Assembly (NCBI GenBank): GCA_012031955.1 | Contig: JAAURZ010000201.1 | Coordinates: forward strand, 1 to 5,544 | Length of the DNA stretch: 5,544 nt | Source of the DNA: Bacteroidia bacterium | Lineage (GTDB): Bacteria > Bacteroidota > Bacteroidia > Cytophagales > Cyclobacteriaceae | Reading direction: 5' to 3' | Shown here: piece by piece, positions 1-5,141 of the stretch | Numbering within the stretch: the stretch's first letter is position 1 | Layout of the letters: the number at the start of each line of letters is the position of its first letter | Translations under genes and position numbers: made by a program | Notes under the pieces: model-generated | Databases searched by the model: none | The model's input: the letters and a program-made list of their open reading frames with translations, nothing else | Told to the model about the DNA's origin: nothing

Positions 1-2
1 AC

Positions 3-92
3 AGCACGGGCACCGCATTGCAAGACGTGGCCGCAGCCGCTATTGTTTATGAAAAAGCATTGGCCAAAGGCATCGGCACATCATTCAATTTT
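3..92 (+). CDS. C-terminal end of an ornithine cyclodeaminase/mu-crystallin-family protein (5' partial)
   Basis: The frame is open from the window edge and reads STGTALQDVAAAAIVYEKA followed by LAKGIGTSFNF. The pattern (F)DSTG-A-QDVAAA-VYE-A, then a short G-rich tail, is what I recall of the C-terminus of the NAD(P)-dependent ornithine cyclodeaminase/alanine dehydrogenase/mu-crystallin family. Only about 30 residues are visible, so no catalytic residue can be checked and the substrate is unknown. There is no stop codon: the frame runs on through GNLYDHFA into chrB. In frame 1 the reading would instead continue LETFMTTSL and stop at TGA 118-120, overlapping the chrB ATG by ATGA. One missing T in the T-run near 88-92 would restore that arrangement. 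I infer a separate upstream gene in the same operon rather than a true fusion. The alternative is a real N-terminal extension of ChrB. Confidence 0.55.
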
Positions 93-116
93 GGAAACCT
101 TTATGACCACTTCGCT

Positions 117-569
117 ATGAAATGGATAACCCGAGACCGGCCCAAGATAGATCGCATTGCGTGCCCCTGGCTCATCAAGAACTTTGTAGACAAGGAGGCC
201 GAGTTCATTTATGTCGCCAAAGACAGGGTGTTTGAAAAAGCGCGCGAACTCGATGCCATACCCTACGACATTCCCGGCGCAGAGTATTCACACGAGGGCG
301 ACCATTGCACATTCGACTACATCGTGAAGAGACACCGTATCACCGACCTGGCGGTATTGCAGATGGCGGTGATCGTTCGTGCGGCAGACACGGACGCTTT
401 TCAACTGGCTCCGCAAGCAGCCGGGCTTTGGGCCATATCGGCAGGGCTATCATACAATTTTAAAGACGACTATGAGCAACTGGCAATCGGCATGAAGCTG
501 TACGACGCGCTGTACAGTTGGGCGCGTTATGTGCAAGATGAAAAACATTCCTGGGCGAACAAGATATGA
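117..569 (+). CDS. chrB: ChrB C-terminal-domain protein (chromate resistance)
   Basis: A 150-residue protein beginning MKWITRDRPKIDRIACPW, the typical start of the ChrB C-terminal / Chrome_Resist family (PF09828). Other family-like segments are the AEFIYV strand at about residues 29-34, GAEYSHEGDHCTFDYIV in the middle, and an R-A-A-D-T-D stretch after a helix (AVLQMAVIVRAADTD). Proteobacterial ChrB is about 300 residues and has an extra N-terminal domain; this is the stand-alone C-terminal version. In proteobacterial clusters ChrB is needed for chromate-dependent induction or full resistance, but the activity of the short form is not settled. ATG 117 is chosen because homology starts there, although the frame is open upstream to base 3. 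The stop TGA 567-569 overlaps the chrA start as ATGA, implying coupled translation. The reading frame is intact. Confidence 0.85.
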   Translation: MKWITRDRPKIDRIACPWLIKNFVDKEAEFIYVAKDRVFEKARELDAIPYDIPGAEYSHEGDHCTFDYIVKRHRITDLAVLQMAVIVRAADTDAFQLAPQAAGLWAISAGLSYNFKDDYEQLAIGMKLYDALYSWARYVQDEKHSWANKI

Positions 570-1715
570 TTCACGATAGGCAACCCTCTTACTCGCTCAA
601 GGCGCTGATAATTTATTTCTGAAACTAGGCACAATTGGATTTGGCGGACCCGTAGCACTGGTCGGCTACATGTATCGCGACCTGGTGGAGGACAAGAAAT
701 GGGTGAGCGAAGACGACTACAAGCAAGGGCTTGCGCTTTCGCAACTGGCGCCAGGCCCGCTCGCTGCGCAACTGGCCATTTACCTCGGCTTTGTTCATTA
801 CAAAATTATCGGCGCCACGCTCGCGGGAATTGCGTTTGTACTTCCTTCCTTTTTCATGGTGCTGGGTATCGGCTTCGCCTACGTTACTTATGGCGGGCTA
901 CCCTGGATGCAAGCCGTGTTCTACGGTGTGGGCTCCGCCGTGATCGGCATCATTGCGACCGGTAGCTACCGGCTCACACGCAAGAGCATGGGTACTGACA
1001 AGCTCTTATGGCTCATATTCGTGGTGCTGGCGGCAACGACATTTGCATTGGAACAAGAGTATGTGTGGCTGATCATCGCAGCCGGTGTGCTGGTGTGGTT
1101 CGTAAAGGCACCGCCGAAGTGGCTGGCAACCGCCAACAGCCTGGCACCTGTAGTGCTAGCTCAATTGCAACCTGCAACAACTGGCAGCAGGCTTTGGGAG
1201 ATCGGCTGGTTCTTTGCAAAAGCGGGCGCGTTCGTGTTTGGCAGTGGGCTCGCCATTGTGCCGTTCCTGTATGGGGGCGTTGTTAAGGAATACCAGTGGC
1301 TCAATGAGCAACAATTTCTCGACGCCGTGGCGGTGGCCATGATCACACCCGGCCCCGTAGTAATTACAGTGGGCTTTATCGGCTACCTGGTAGCGGGTTT
1401 CTGGGGCGCGGTGGTGGCCGCGGCCGCCCACTTTTCTTGCCGTGCTACCTGTTCACGGTGCTACCTGCGCCGTACTTTAAAAAATATGGGAAGCATCCCG
1501 CCATCAGGGCATTTGTCGATGGTGTTACAGCGGCTGCCATCGGAGCCATCGCAGGCGCGGTGCTGGTGCTCGGCAAGCGTACGCTGGTAGATCTGCCATC
1601 TGTCATGATCGCTTTCGTTACGGCAGCTGCTTTGCTTAAATTTAGAAAACTGCAGGAGCCGCTGCTCATCGTGCTTGCGGCATTGACAGGAATAATTTTA
1701 AAACTTGTGATATGA
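566..1715 (+). CDS. chrA: Chromate transporter ChrA (CHR family), two apparent frameshifts
   Basis: Inner-membrane protein of the chromate ion transporter family, expected to export chromate. It is of the long two-half type, about 383 residues once frames are joined. The first half has LKLGTIGFGGPVALVGYM, the W-V-S-E-D-D-Y segment and LSQLAPGPLAAQLAIYLGF. The second half repeats the pattern with FAKAGAFVFGSGLAIVPFLY and AVAMITPGPVVITVGFIGYL. Hydrophobic membrane segments fill the rest. The start ATG 566 (MIHDRQPSYSLKALIIYF) overlaps the chrB stop. That frame hits TGA 620-622, while conserved sequence resumes one frame over at CTG 619, as if one T were missing from the T-run at 616-618. A second break lies near 1429-1436: VVAAAA is followed by conserved LPCYLFTVLPAPYFKKYGKHP in another frame, ending at TGA 1713-1715. 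The longest single open frame is 670-1590. I infer sequence error rather than decay. The stop overlaps the next ATG. Confidence 0.85.
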
Positions 1716-2154
1716 ACAGGAAAGAGTTTATCAGAACGTCGGCCATTGTGGGCGGTGCCAGCATACTGCCGGCGAATAGTATTTTTGCGCACAGCCTGCA
1801 ACAATCAGGAATGGACAAACTTACCGACAAAGACGGAAAGTTTGCGTTGCAACCCCTCCCCTACAATGAAAACTTCCTGGAGCCCGAGATGGGCGAAGAG
1901 ACCGTGCACCTGCACTACACTTTCCATCATGGAGACGCGGTAAAGGCTGCCAACAAAGACCTAGAGATGGTGCACAAGGCCATGGATGAAAATAATCTTG
2001 ACACAGTGAGGCGTTATCCCGCTGCTGGTAATAGACGTATGGGAGCATTCCTACTATTTGAAATACCGCAACCGGCGTGGAGAATTTGTGGATAATCTTT
2101 TCAACGTTATCAATTGGGACAATGTGGCCGACCGGTTTGCATTGGCAAAAATAA
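1712..2154 (+). pseudogene. chrC: Exported Fe/Mn superoxide dismutase-like ChrC with central deletion and frameshift
   Basis: MNRKEFIRTSAIVGGASIL plus a hydrophobic run is a Tat-like leader, with RK in place of RR. The superoxide dismutase N-terminus follows: FALQPLPYNENFLEPEM and then LHYTFHH at residues 67-73, containing the first metal-ligand histidine. After LDTV (residue 99, about base 2008) conserved sequence jumps frame to [21 protein letters not shown], whose DVWEH supplies the last two ligands. First His to DVWEH is about 40 residues here against about 130 in E. coli SodB. Roughly 90 residues are therefore missing, including the second His ligand and the GSGW region; as written it cannot be a working dismutase. 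The SodB Tyr34 position (H-Y-x-x-H-H-x-x-Y) reads Ala. The tail [15 protein letters not shown] is normal. Its frame runs to TGA 2226-2228 through the terminator, whereas TAA 2152-2154 would follow if the A-run at 2147-2151 had one base fewer, so the end is uncertain. ChrC homologues accompany chrBA in known chromate clusters. Confidence 0.8.
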
Positions 2155-2162
2155 TATTGAGA

Positions 2163-2195
2163 AAAGCATTCCCGGCAAACTACCGGGAATGCTTT
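2163..2195. terminator. Bidirectional hairpin terminator between chrC and the SRPBCC gene
   Basis: Perfect 13-bp inverted repeat: AAAGCATTCCCGG (2163-2175) and CCGGGAATGCTTT (2183-2195), with a 7-base loop CAAACTA. It sits between two convergent genes and would serve both. The T-rich tail is weak on either side (AAATAAGTTTG on +; an interrupted T-rich stretch on -), so the call rests on stem quality and position. Confidence 0.75.
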
Positions 2196-2217
2196 GAAAT
2201 AAGTTTGTCGGTATTTC

Positions 2218-2727
2218 TTACTTGTTGATTTCCAAAAGCAAGTCGTCGAGTCTTTCCAACGTGCTGGTGAGTCCTTCTTTCATGCCCATGTTGATTACCG
2301 TCTCTAACGACTCCAGCGATTCATACTTTACCACTGTTACCACCATTGTGTTTTCTTTCATGTCGGTAAAAGTGGCTTGCCATGTGGCGCGCGGCAAGTC
2401 AAGATTCAGCTCGCCGTTTTCGTGGCAAAAGCCATCGAGCGCCGTATAGCCGTCAATCGGTTTTATTTTCACATAGTCCATGCGGGCCCAGTATTCTTTT
2501 CCGTCGGGGTCTATCATTGCATAGAGCCAGTGCCCACCTTCCTTGAATTGCATGGTTTTCGTTTTTGGTGGTGAAGGGTTTTGGGGCAAACCACTTGTCG
2601 AGCAGCTCGCTTTTTGTATGGCAATCCCACACCAACTGACGGCCGGCGCGAATTCTTTTTTTACAGTGATTGTGTTGTTCTCCTTGTCTACAAGAAAATC
2701 AAACTGAAGTTTCTGTGTTGCTGTCAT
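2218..2727 (-). CDS. SRPBCC/AHSA1-domain protein, two compensating frameshifts
   Basis: A soluble protein of about 169 residues starting [18 protein letters not shown], in the AHSA1-like START/Bet v1 (SRPBCC) superfamily, whose hydrophobic pocket usually binds small ligands. The substrate here is unknown. Family-like segments are [15 protein letters not shown], [57 protein letters not shown], and the C-terminal [19 protein letters not shown] helix. The middle segment (LVWDCHTK... to FTTK) lies in a different frame from the two ends. One base appears missing near 2644 and one extra A appears present in the A-run near 2561-2565. The shifts cancel, so the open frame survives with about 27 nonsense residues; this is a strong sign of read error. 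The start ATG at 2727 is favoured over the longer open frame because it overlaps the ArsR stop as ATGA and has GAAGGA a few bases upstream. Pairing with an upstream ArsR repressor is a common arrangement. Confidence 0.8.
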   Translation of the reverse strand: MTATQKLQFDFLVDKENNTITVKKEFAPAVSWCGIAIQKASCSTSGLPQNPSPPKTKTMQFKEGGHWLYAMIDPDGKEYWARMDYVKIKPIDGYTALDGFCHENGELNLDLPRATWQATFTDMKENTMVVTVVKYESLESLETVINMGMKEGLTSTLERLDDLLLEINK

Positions 2728-3050
2728 TGTTCCTTCTTTTTGAGGGTTAATAATAAATTGTCGAGCTGATTGTAGCGGCCTTCCCATATCTTCCTGAACT
2801 GTTCCAGCCATTGGTCAATCTTTTTCATGTTGTCTACTTTCAGTTCATAAAAAATCTCGCGACCCTTTTGATTGGCTTGAATGAGTTCACATTCGGTAAG
2901 TACCTGCATGTGCTTCGAAATCGTAGGCCGCGCCACATCGAAGTTGTTGGCAATGGCTCCCGCACTCATTGTTTGCGAAGCAAGCAATACGAGGATGGCC
3001 CTCCGGGTGGGGTCCGCTATTGCCTGAAATGGATCGCGTCTCATTTTCAT
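2724..3050 (-). CDS. ArsR-family winged-helix transcriptional repressor
   Basis: A complete 108-residue protein: RRDPFQAIADPTRRAILVLL (helix 1-2), SAGAIANNFDVARPTISKHMQVLTECELI (helix-turn-helix with recognition helix ARPTISKHMQVL), and QKGREIFYELK (beta wing), followed by a C-terminal dimerisation helix WLEQFRKIWEGRYNQLDNLL. The D-P-T-R-R-x-I-L start and S-x-H-x-x-x-L core are hallmarks of ArsR/SmtB-type regulators. The classic ELCVCDL metal site is absent, so a non-metal signal is likely (inference). It is the first gene of a two-gene operon with the SRPBCC protein (ATGA overlap at 2724-2727). Two similar inverted repeats sit upstream around the promoter, so it probably represses its own operon. 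ATG 3048-3050 is used; ATG 3042-3044 (MRRDPF) is an equally possible start. Confidence 0.9.
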   Translation of the reverse strand: MKMRRDPFQAIADPTRRAILVLLASQTMSAGAIANNFDVARPTISKHMQVLTECELIQANQKGREIFYELKVDNMKKIDQWLEQFRKIWEGRYNQLDNLLLTLKKKEQ

Positions 3051-3081
3051 ATCTTGACCCTGAAAGATTTGGTTTACTATC

Positions 3082-3099
3082 TGTAGCTATCTGGCTACA
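3082..3099. promoter_or_regulatory. Putative ArsR operator 1 (inverted repeat)
   Basis: Inverted repeat TGTAGC-TATCTG-GCTACA with perfect 6-bp arms. It lies just downstream of and touching the -7 box of the arsR promoter, so a bound repressor would cover the transcription start. The core GTAGCTATCTGGCTAC matches the second repeat at 3113-3128 in 13 of 16 positions when that one is read on the minus strand. Confidence 0.55.
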
Positions 3100-3105
3100 A
3101 ATATA
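3098..3105 (-). promoter_or_regulatory. -7 box of the arsR-SRPBCC promoter
   Basis: On the minus strand this reads TATATTTG, a perfect match to the Bacteroidota -7 consensus TAnnTTTG, about 48 bases upstream of the ArsR start. At the expected 19-base spacing upstream (3125-3127) the minus strand reads TAG instead of TTG, so the -33 element is weak and lies inside one of the putative operators. Confidence 0.6.
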
Positions 3106-3112
3106 TAAACAT

Positions 3113-3128
3113 GAAGCTAAATAGCTAC
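3113..3128. promoter_or_regulatory. Putative ArsR operator 2 (inverted repeat)
   Basis: GAAGCTAAATAGCTAC, containing AGCTA-AA-TAGCT; on the minus strand it reads GTAGCTATTTAGCTTC, near-identical to operator 1. Its centre is 30 bp, about three helical turns, from that of operator 1, and it covers the expected -33 region. The pair therefore brackets the promoter. Confidence 0.5.
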
Positions 3129-3344
3129 GCATCGCGAGAATAAATTTTTAAAGTGAGGCAAATCAGGCCAGAAACGGACCTTTTTAACAGCGCTCGCTTG
3201 CAGCAGAACTCCCGCAACTACCTGGCGATTCCTCCCCAATACCGGATTGCCGCCAAGGGGGCAAAAAAATAATGTTTTCAGCCCGTTGACCTTACGTGAA
3301 TGGGTAATAGCCAGCAGGTTATTAAAATTGACCGACCAAAAATG
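3129..3344. other. Intergenic region without a supported gene
   Basis: About 216 bases between the divergent arsR control region and the outer-membrane protein promoter. The reading frame of the downstream gene is open back to 3247 but starts there with TTG, and the peptide before ATG 3367 looks non-coding. A weak hairpin (TTGCC...GGCAA near 3247-3265) is followed by an A-run on the + strand and has no T tail. I see no RNA gene, repeat or other signal here. Confidence 0.5.
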
Positions 3345-3352
3345 TACCTTTA
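3345..3352 (+). promoter_or_regulatory. Candidate -7 box for the outer-membrane protein gene
   Basis: TACCTTTA matches TAnnTTTG at all but the last base and lies 14 bases before ATG 3367, giving the very short leader common in Chitinophagaceae-like genomes. A TTG is present at 3328-3330, but the spacing of 14 bases is shorter than the usual 19 or so. This is a moderate-to-weak call. Confidence 0.4.
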
Positions 3353-3366
3353 CATTCCAATATCGT

Positions 3367-4259
3367 ATGCGTCGCCATTTCCTGATCACATTCGCCTGCT
3401 CTTGCCTGATGGTAGCCCATTCGGGTAAGTGCCAGTCTAAAATGGAGGGCATGGTGCCGCAGAAGTGGATCACGTTCAAGCATTCTACATCGCCGGGGCG
3501 TTCGCTGCAGTACAACAACCAGCACTATAAAGTCGACTTCGAAGACATTTATGCCAAGCTTTGGATTCCACTCGCCTTAAAAGAGAAATTCAAACTCGCT
3601 GTCGGACCTTACTATCGCGCCGAGCAAATCGAATTCACGTCACTGCCCAACAACGAGCTCACAATAGTGTAAGCCACTGGAACCTGCGCGCCGCCGGTAT
3701 CGACATCAAAGCAGTATACCAACTGAATGAAGCGCACAGCCTCATGATCGGCACGGGCCTTTCGCGAAGCGCCACCGTAGAAACTTCGCCGTTGCGCTCG
3801 TCGCCGGTTAACTTCATGGTGTCGGCTGTGTACATGACAAAGAAATCACTGACACGCGAGACTGGCTTCGGCTTCCTGTACAGCAACAACATGACGAGCA
3901 TTCCCTTTTTGCCAGTGGTGATCTGGAATGAAAATATCAACGAAAAGAATGGCGTCGAGATAGCACTTCCCTACAAGCTTGCCTGGCGTCACTCGCTTTC
4001 ATCACGCGACATCTTCCACCTCAAAGCAGAAGGCAGCAGCCGAAGTTATTATGTAAGCGAAGTGGGCAACCACCAATTCAGAAGAACCGACCTCGACCTC
4101 GGCCTTGGCTACACACGCATCATTAACCGCTGGACGGGCGTTGAATTGTTTTCCGGCTTCCGCCAGAATTTGCAAACCCAGTTGCCCTGCGATGCCGAAT
4201 ACAAAACCATGTCGGGTTTTGTAGCCTCGATAGAGTTGTTTCGTGATACCGGCGTTTAA
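3367..4259 (+). CDS. Outer-membrane beta-barrel protein, DUF6268-like, one frameshift
   Basis: MRRHFLITFACSCLMVAHSG is a signal peptide (basic start, hydrophobic core, likely cut near residues 20-25). The rest, about 295 residues once joined, has alternating amphipathic strands ending in aromatic residues: FKLAVGPYYRAEQIEF, GIDIKAVYQLNEAHSLMIGTG, FMVSAVYMTKKS, GFGFLYSNNMTSIPFLPVVIW, GVEIALPYKLAWRHSLSSRD, FHLKAEGSSRSYYV, LDLGLGYTRIINRWTGVELFSGF. The motif PFLPVVIWNENINEKNGVEI and its strand pattern resemble the DUF6268 outer-membrane barrels of Bacteroidota. The function is not known. The first frame ends at TAA 3670-3672 after NNELTIV, while NSVSHWNLRAAGIDIK continues in the next frame, so one base is probably missing near 3655-3660. 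ATG 3367 is chosen for the signal peptide and the -7 box upstream. The family assignment is from memory of its pattern; the barrel call is firmer. Confidence 0.65.
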
Positions 4260-4264
4260 GAAAA

Positions 4265-4286
4265 AAGCGGTAGTACCTTACCGCTT
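4265..4286 (-). terminator. Intrinsic terminator of the NUDIX-regulator gene (also possibly for the convergent gene)
   Basis: AAGCGGTA (4265-4272) and TACCGCTT (4279-4286) form a perfect 8-bp stem with a 6-base loop. Read on the minus strand, the stem is followed directly by TTTTCTT and starts 4 bases after the TAA of the minus-strand gene (4291-4293), a textbook intrinsic terminator. On the + strand it lies 5 bases after the barrel gene stop but has no T tail. Confidence 0.75.
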
Positions 4287-4290
4287 GCTG

Positions 4291-5061
4291 TTAGAATCCA
4301 AGCTTGAACTCATCAATCAAACTCGTCTTCTTGCCGTGCTTGAATTTATACAAGTCTGCCGGCCGGCGTTTGCCTGAGTTTTCGGCGCCCACTTTCACGA
4401 TCATGCCGGTGCTTAGAATTTTTCGCCTGAAGTTGGGCCGGTCTATACTCCTTCCTAAAATAAATTCTACAAGCGCCTGCAGTTCCGGCAGCGTAAAACG
4501 TGCAGGCAGCAGGTTGGAGGCAATCGGCGTATAAGGCATTTCCTTCAGCAGCGACGCGCGCGCGCTTTCTAAAATATCGGCGTGGTCCATGTCCAGCTTT
4601 TTTCCTTCCTTTGTCGGCATCCAATGCGCGGCTTCAAGAAACTGCGTGGGCTTGAGTTCGATCTTGCTGTAGTCTACCAGCGCCAGGTAGCAAATACTGA
4701 CAAAACGTTTCGACAACCATTCAACGATCGACTGATCTAACCCGGGGTTGAGTACATGACTGTCGGTGAGCGATTTTCCGAATGACCGCGACGCCTTTCC
4801 AAACACAGCAAATTGCTTGAACAATATGTTTGTAAGGCCGGTGCTTTCCTTCACGATCCTTTCCACAGCATCGGGCAGATCTTCCGTTTGCTTCACATAC
4901 CCGCCGGGCAGCAGTGTGAGCTCATTCTGCCCTACCGAAATTTTGTTCACAATCACCTGGAGCGTGCGCTCGTGAAAGCCGAATATTACGCAATTCACCG
5001 AAAGCTGCGGAATAGCCTCCTTTTCCAGTGATTCTACATACTTCCTTACCCTGTCCACCAT
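4291..5061 (-). CDS. NUDIX-domain winged-helix transcriptional regulator (NrtR/AraR-like)
   Basis: 256 residues. The N-terminal NUDIX fold (about 20-150) includes QLSVNCVIFGFHE, LTLLPGGYV and the FLEAAHWMP segment. The Nudix box is aligned at Gly54-x5-Glu60-x7-Arg68 but degenerates after that: REUXEEXGU reads R-I-V-K-E-S-T-G-L, losing two of the three glutamates expected to bind metal. It is therefore probably a ligand sensor and not a hydrolase. The C-terminal winged helix (about 178-245) has LLPARFTLPELQALVEFILG, then RPNFRRKILSTGMI and a basic GKRRPADLYKF wing, the pattern of NrtR-type regulators. In Bacteroidota, NUDIX-type regulators such as AraR control sugar genes; the ligand here is unknown. 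ATG 5059-5061 is chosen over the upstream TTG at 5073, because that TTG lies inside a -7 box. The gene is divergent from the ThuA-domain gene, which it may control. The frame is intact. Confidence 0.85.
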   Translation of the reverse strand: MVDRVRKYVESLEKEAIPQLSVNCVIFGFHERTLQVIVNKISVGQNELTLLPGGYVKQTEDLPDAVERIVKESTGLTNILFKQFAVFGKASRSFGKSLTDSHVLNPGLDQSIVEWLSKRFVSICYLALVDYSKIELKPTQFLEAAHWMPTKEGKKLDMDHADILESARASLLKEMPYTPIASNLLPARFTLPELQALVEFILGRSIDRPNFRRKILSTGMIVKVGAENSGKRRPADLYKFKHGKKTSLIDEFKLGF

Positions 5062-5070
5062 ATCAGAGGG

Positions 5071-5078
5071 CAAATATA
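5071..5078 (-). promoter_or_regulatory. -7 box for the NUDIX-regulator gene
   Basis: On the minus strand this reads TATATTTG, a perfect TAnnTTTG match ending 9 bases before ATG 5061, giving a nearly leaderless message. No TTG is found at the usual 19-base spacing upstream; the nearest is at 11 bases. Confidence is therefore moderate. Confidence 0.45.
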
Positions 5079-5108
5079 TTGCACCGGCACAAATTTAAAC
5101 TATATTTG
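5079..5108 (+). promoter_or_regulatory. Promoter of the ThuA-domain gene (TTG-N19-TATATTTG)
   Basis: TTG at 5079-5081 and TATATTTG at 5101-5108 are separated by exactly 19 bases, matching the -33/-7 promoter described for the primary sigma factor of Bacteroidota. Transcription would start around 5113-5116, leaving a leader of about 27 bases to ATG 5142. The adjoining minus-strand -7 box ends where this TTG begins, so the two divergent promoters abut. Confidence 0.7.
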
Positions 5109-5125
5109 AGTCACTTTGACTCAAA
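5105..5125. promoter_or_regulatory. Perfect palindromic operator over the ThuA promoter start site
   Basis: TTTGAGTCA (5105-5113), spacer CTT, TGACTCAAA (5117-5125): perfect 9-bp arms. It overlaps the last four bases of the -7 box and the expected transcription start, the usual place for a repressor. It is 44 bases upstream of the divergent NUDIX regulator start, which makes that protein the first candidate to bind it (inference). Confidence 0.7.
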
Positions 5126-5141
5126 CAACACCAATCTCTGT

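Noticed and set aside
699..1431. Several open frames overlapping chrA on both strands (for example 699-965, 1008-1286, 1156-1431 minus).
   Set aside because: They lie inside the strongly conserved ChrA frame, have low-complexity arginine/cysteine-rich translations and no family resemblance.
1445..1804. Minus-strand open frame of 119 residues across the chrA/chrC junction.
   Set aside because: It is antisense to conserved ChrA and ChrC sequence, with no recognisable domain or start signals.
3247..3272. Small hairpin TTGCC/GGCAA followed by an A-run.
   Set aside because: The stem is only 5 bp, there is no T tail on the + strand, and no gene ends nearby.
3247..3366. Possible N-terminal extension of the barrel protein from TTG 3247.
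   Set aside because: It would bury the signal peptide, and the -7 box at 3345-3352 lies within it.
3117..3518. Minus-strand open frame of 133 residues opposite the barrel gene start.
   Set aside because: It covers the signal peptide and promoter of the + strand gene and has no domain-like pattern.
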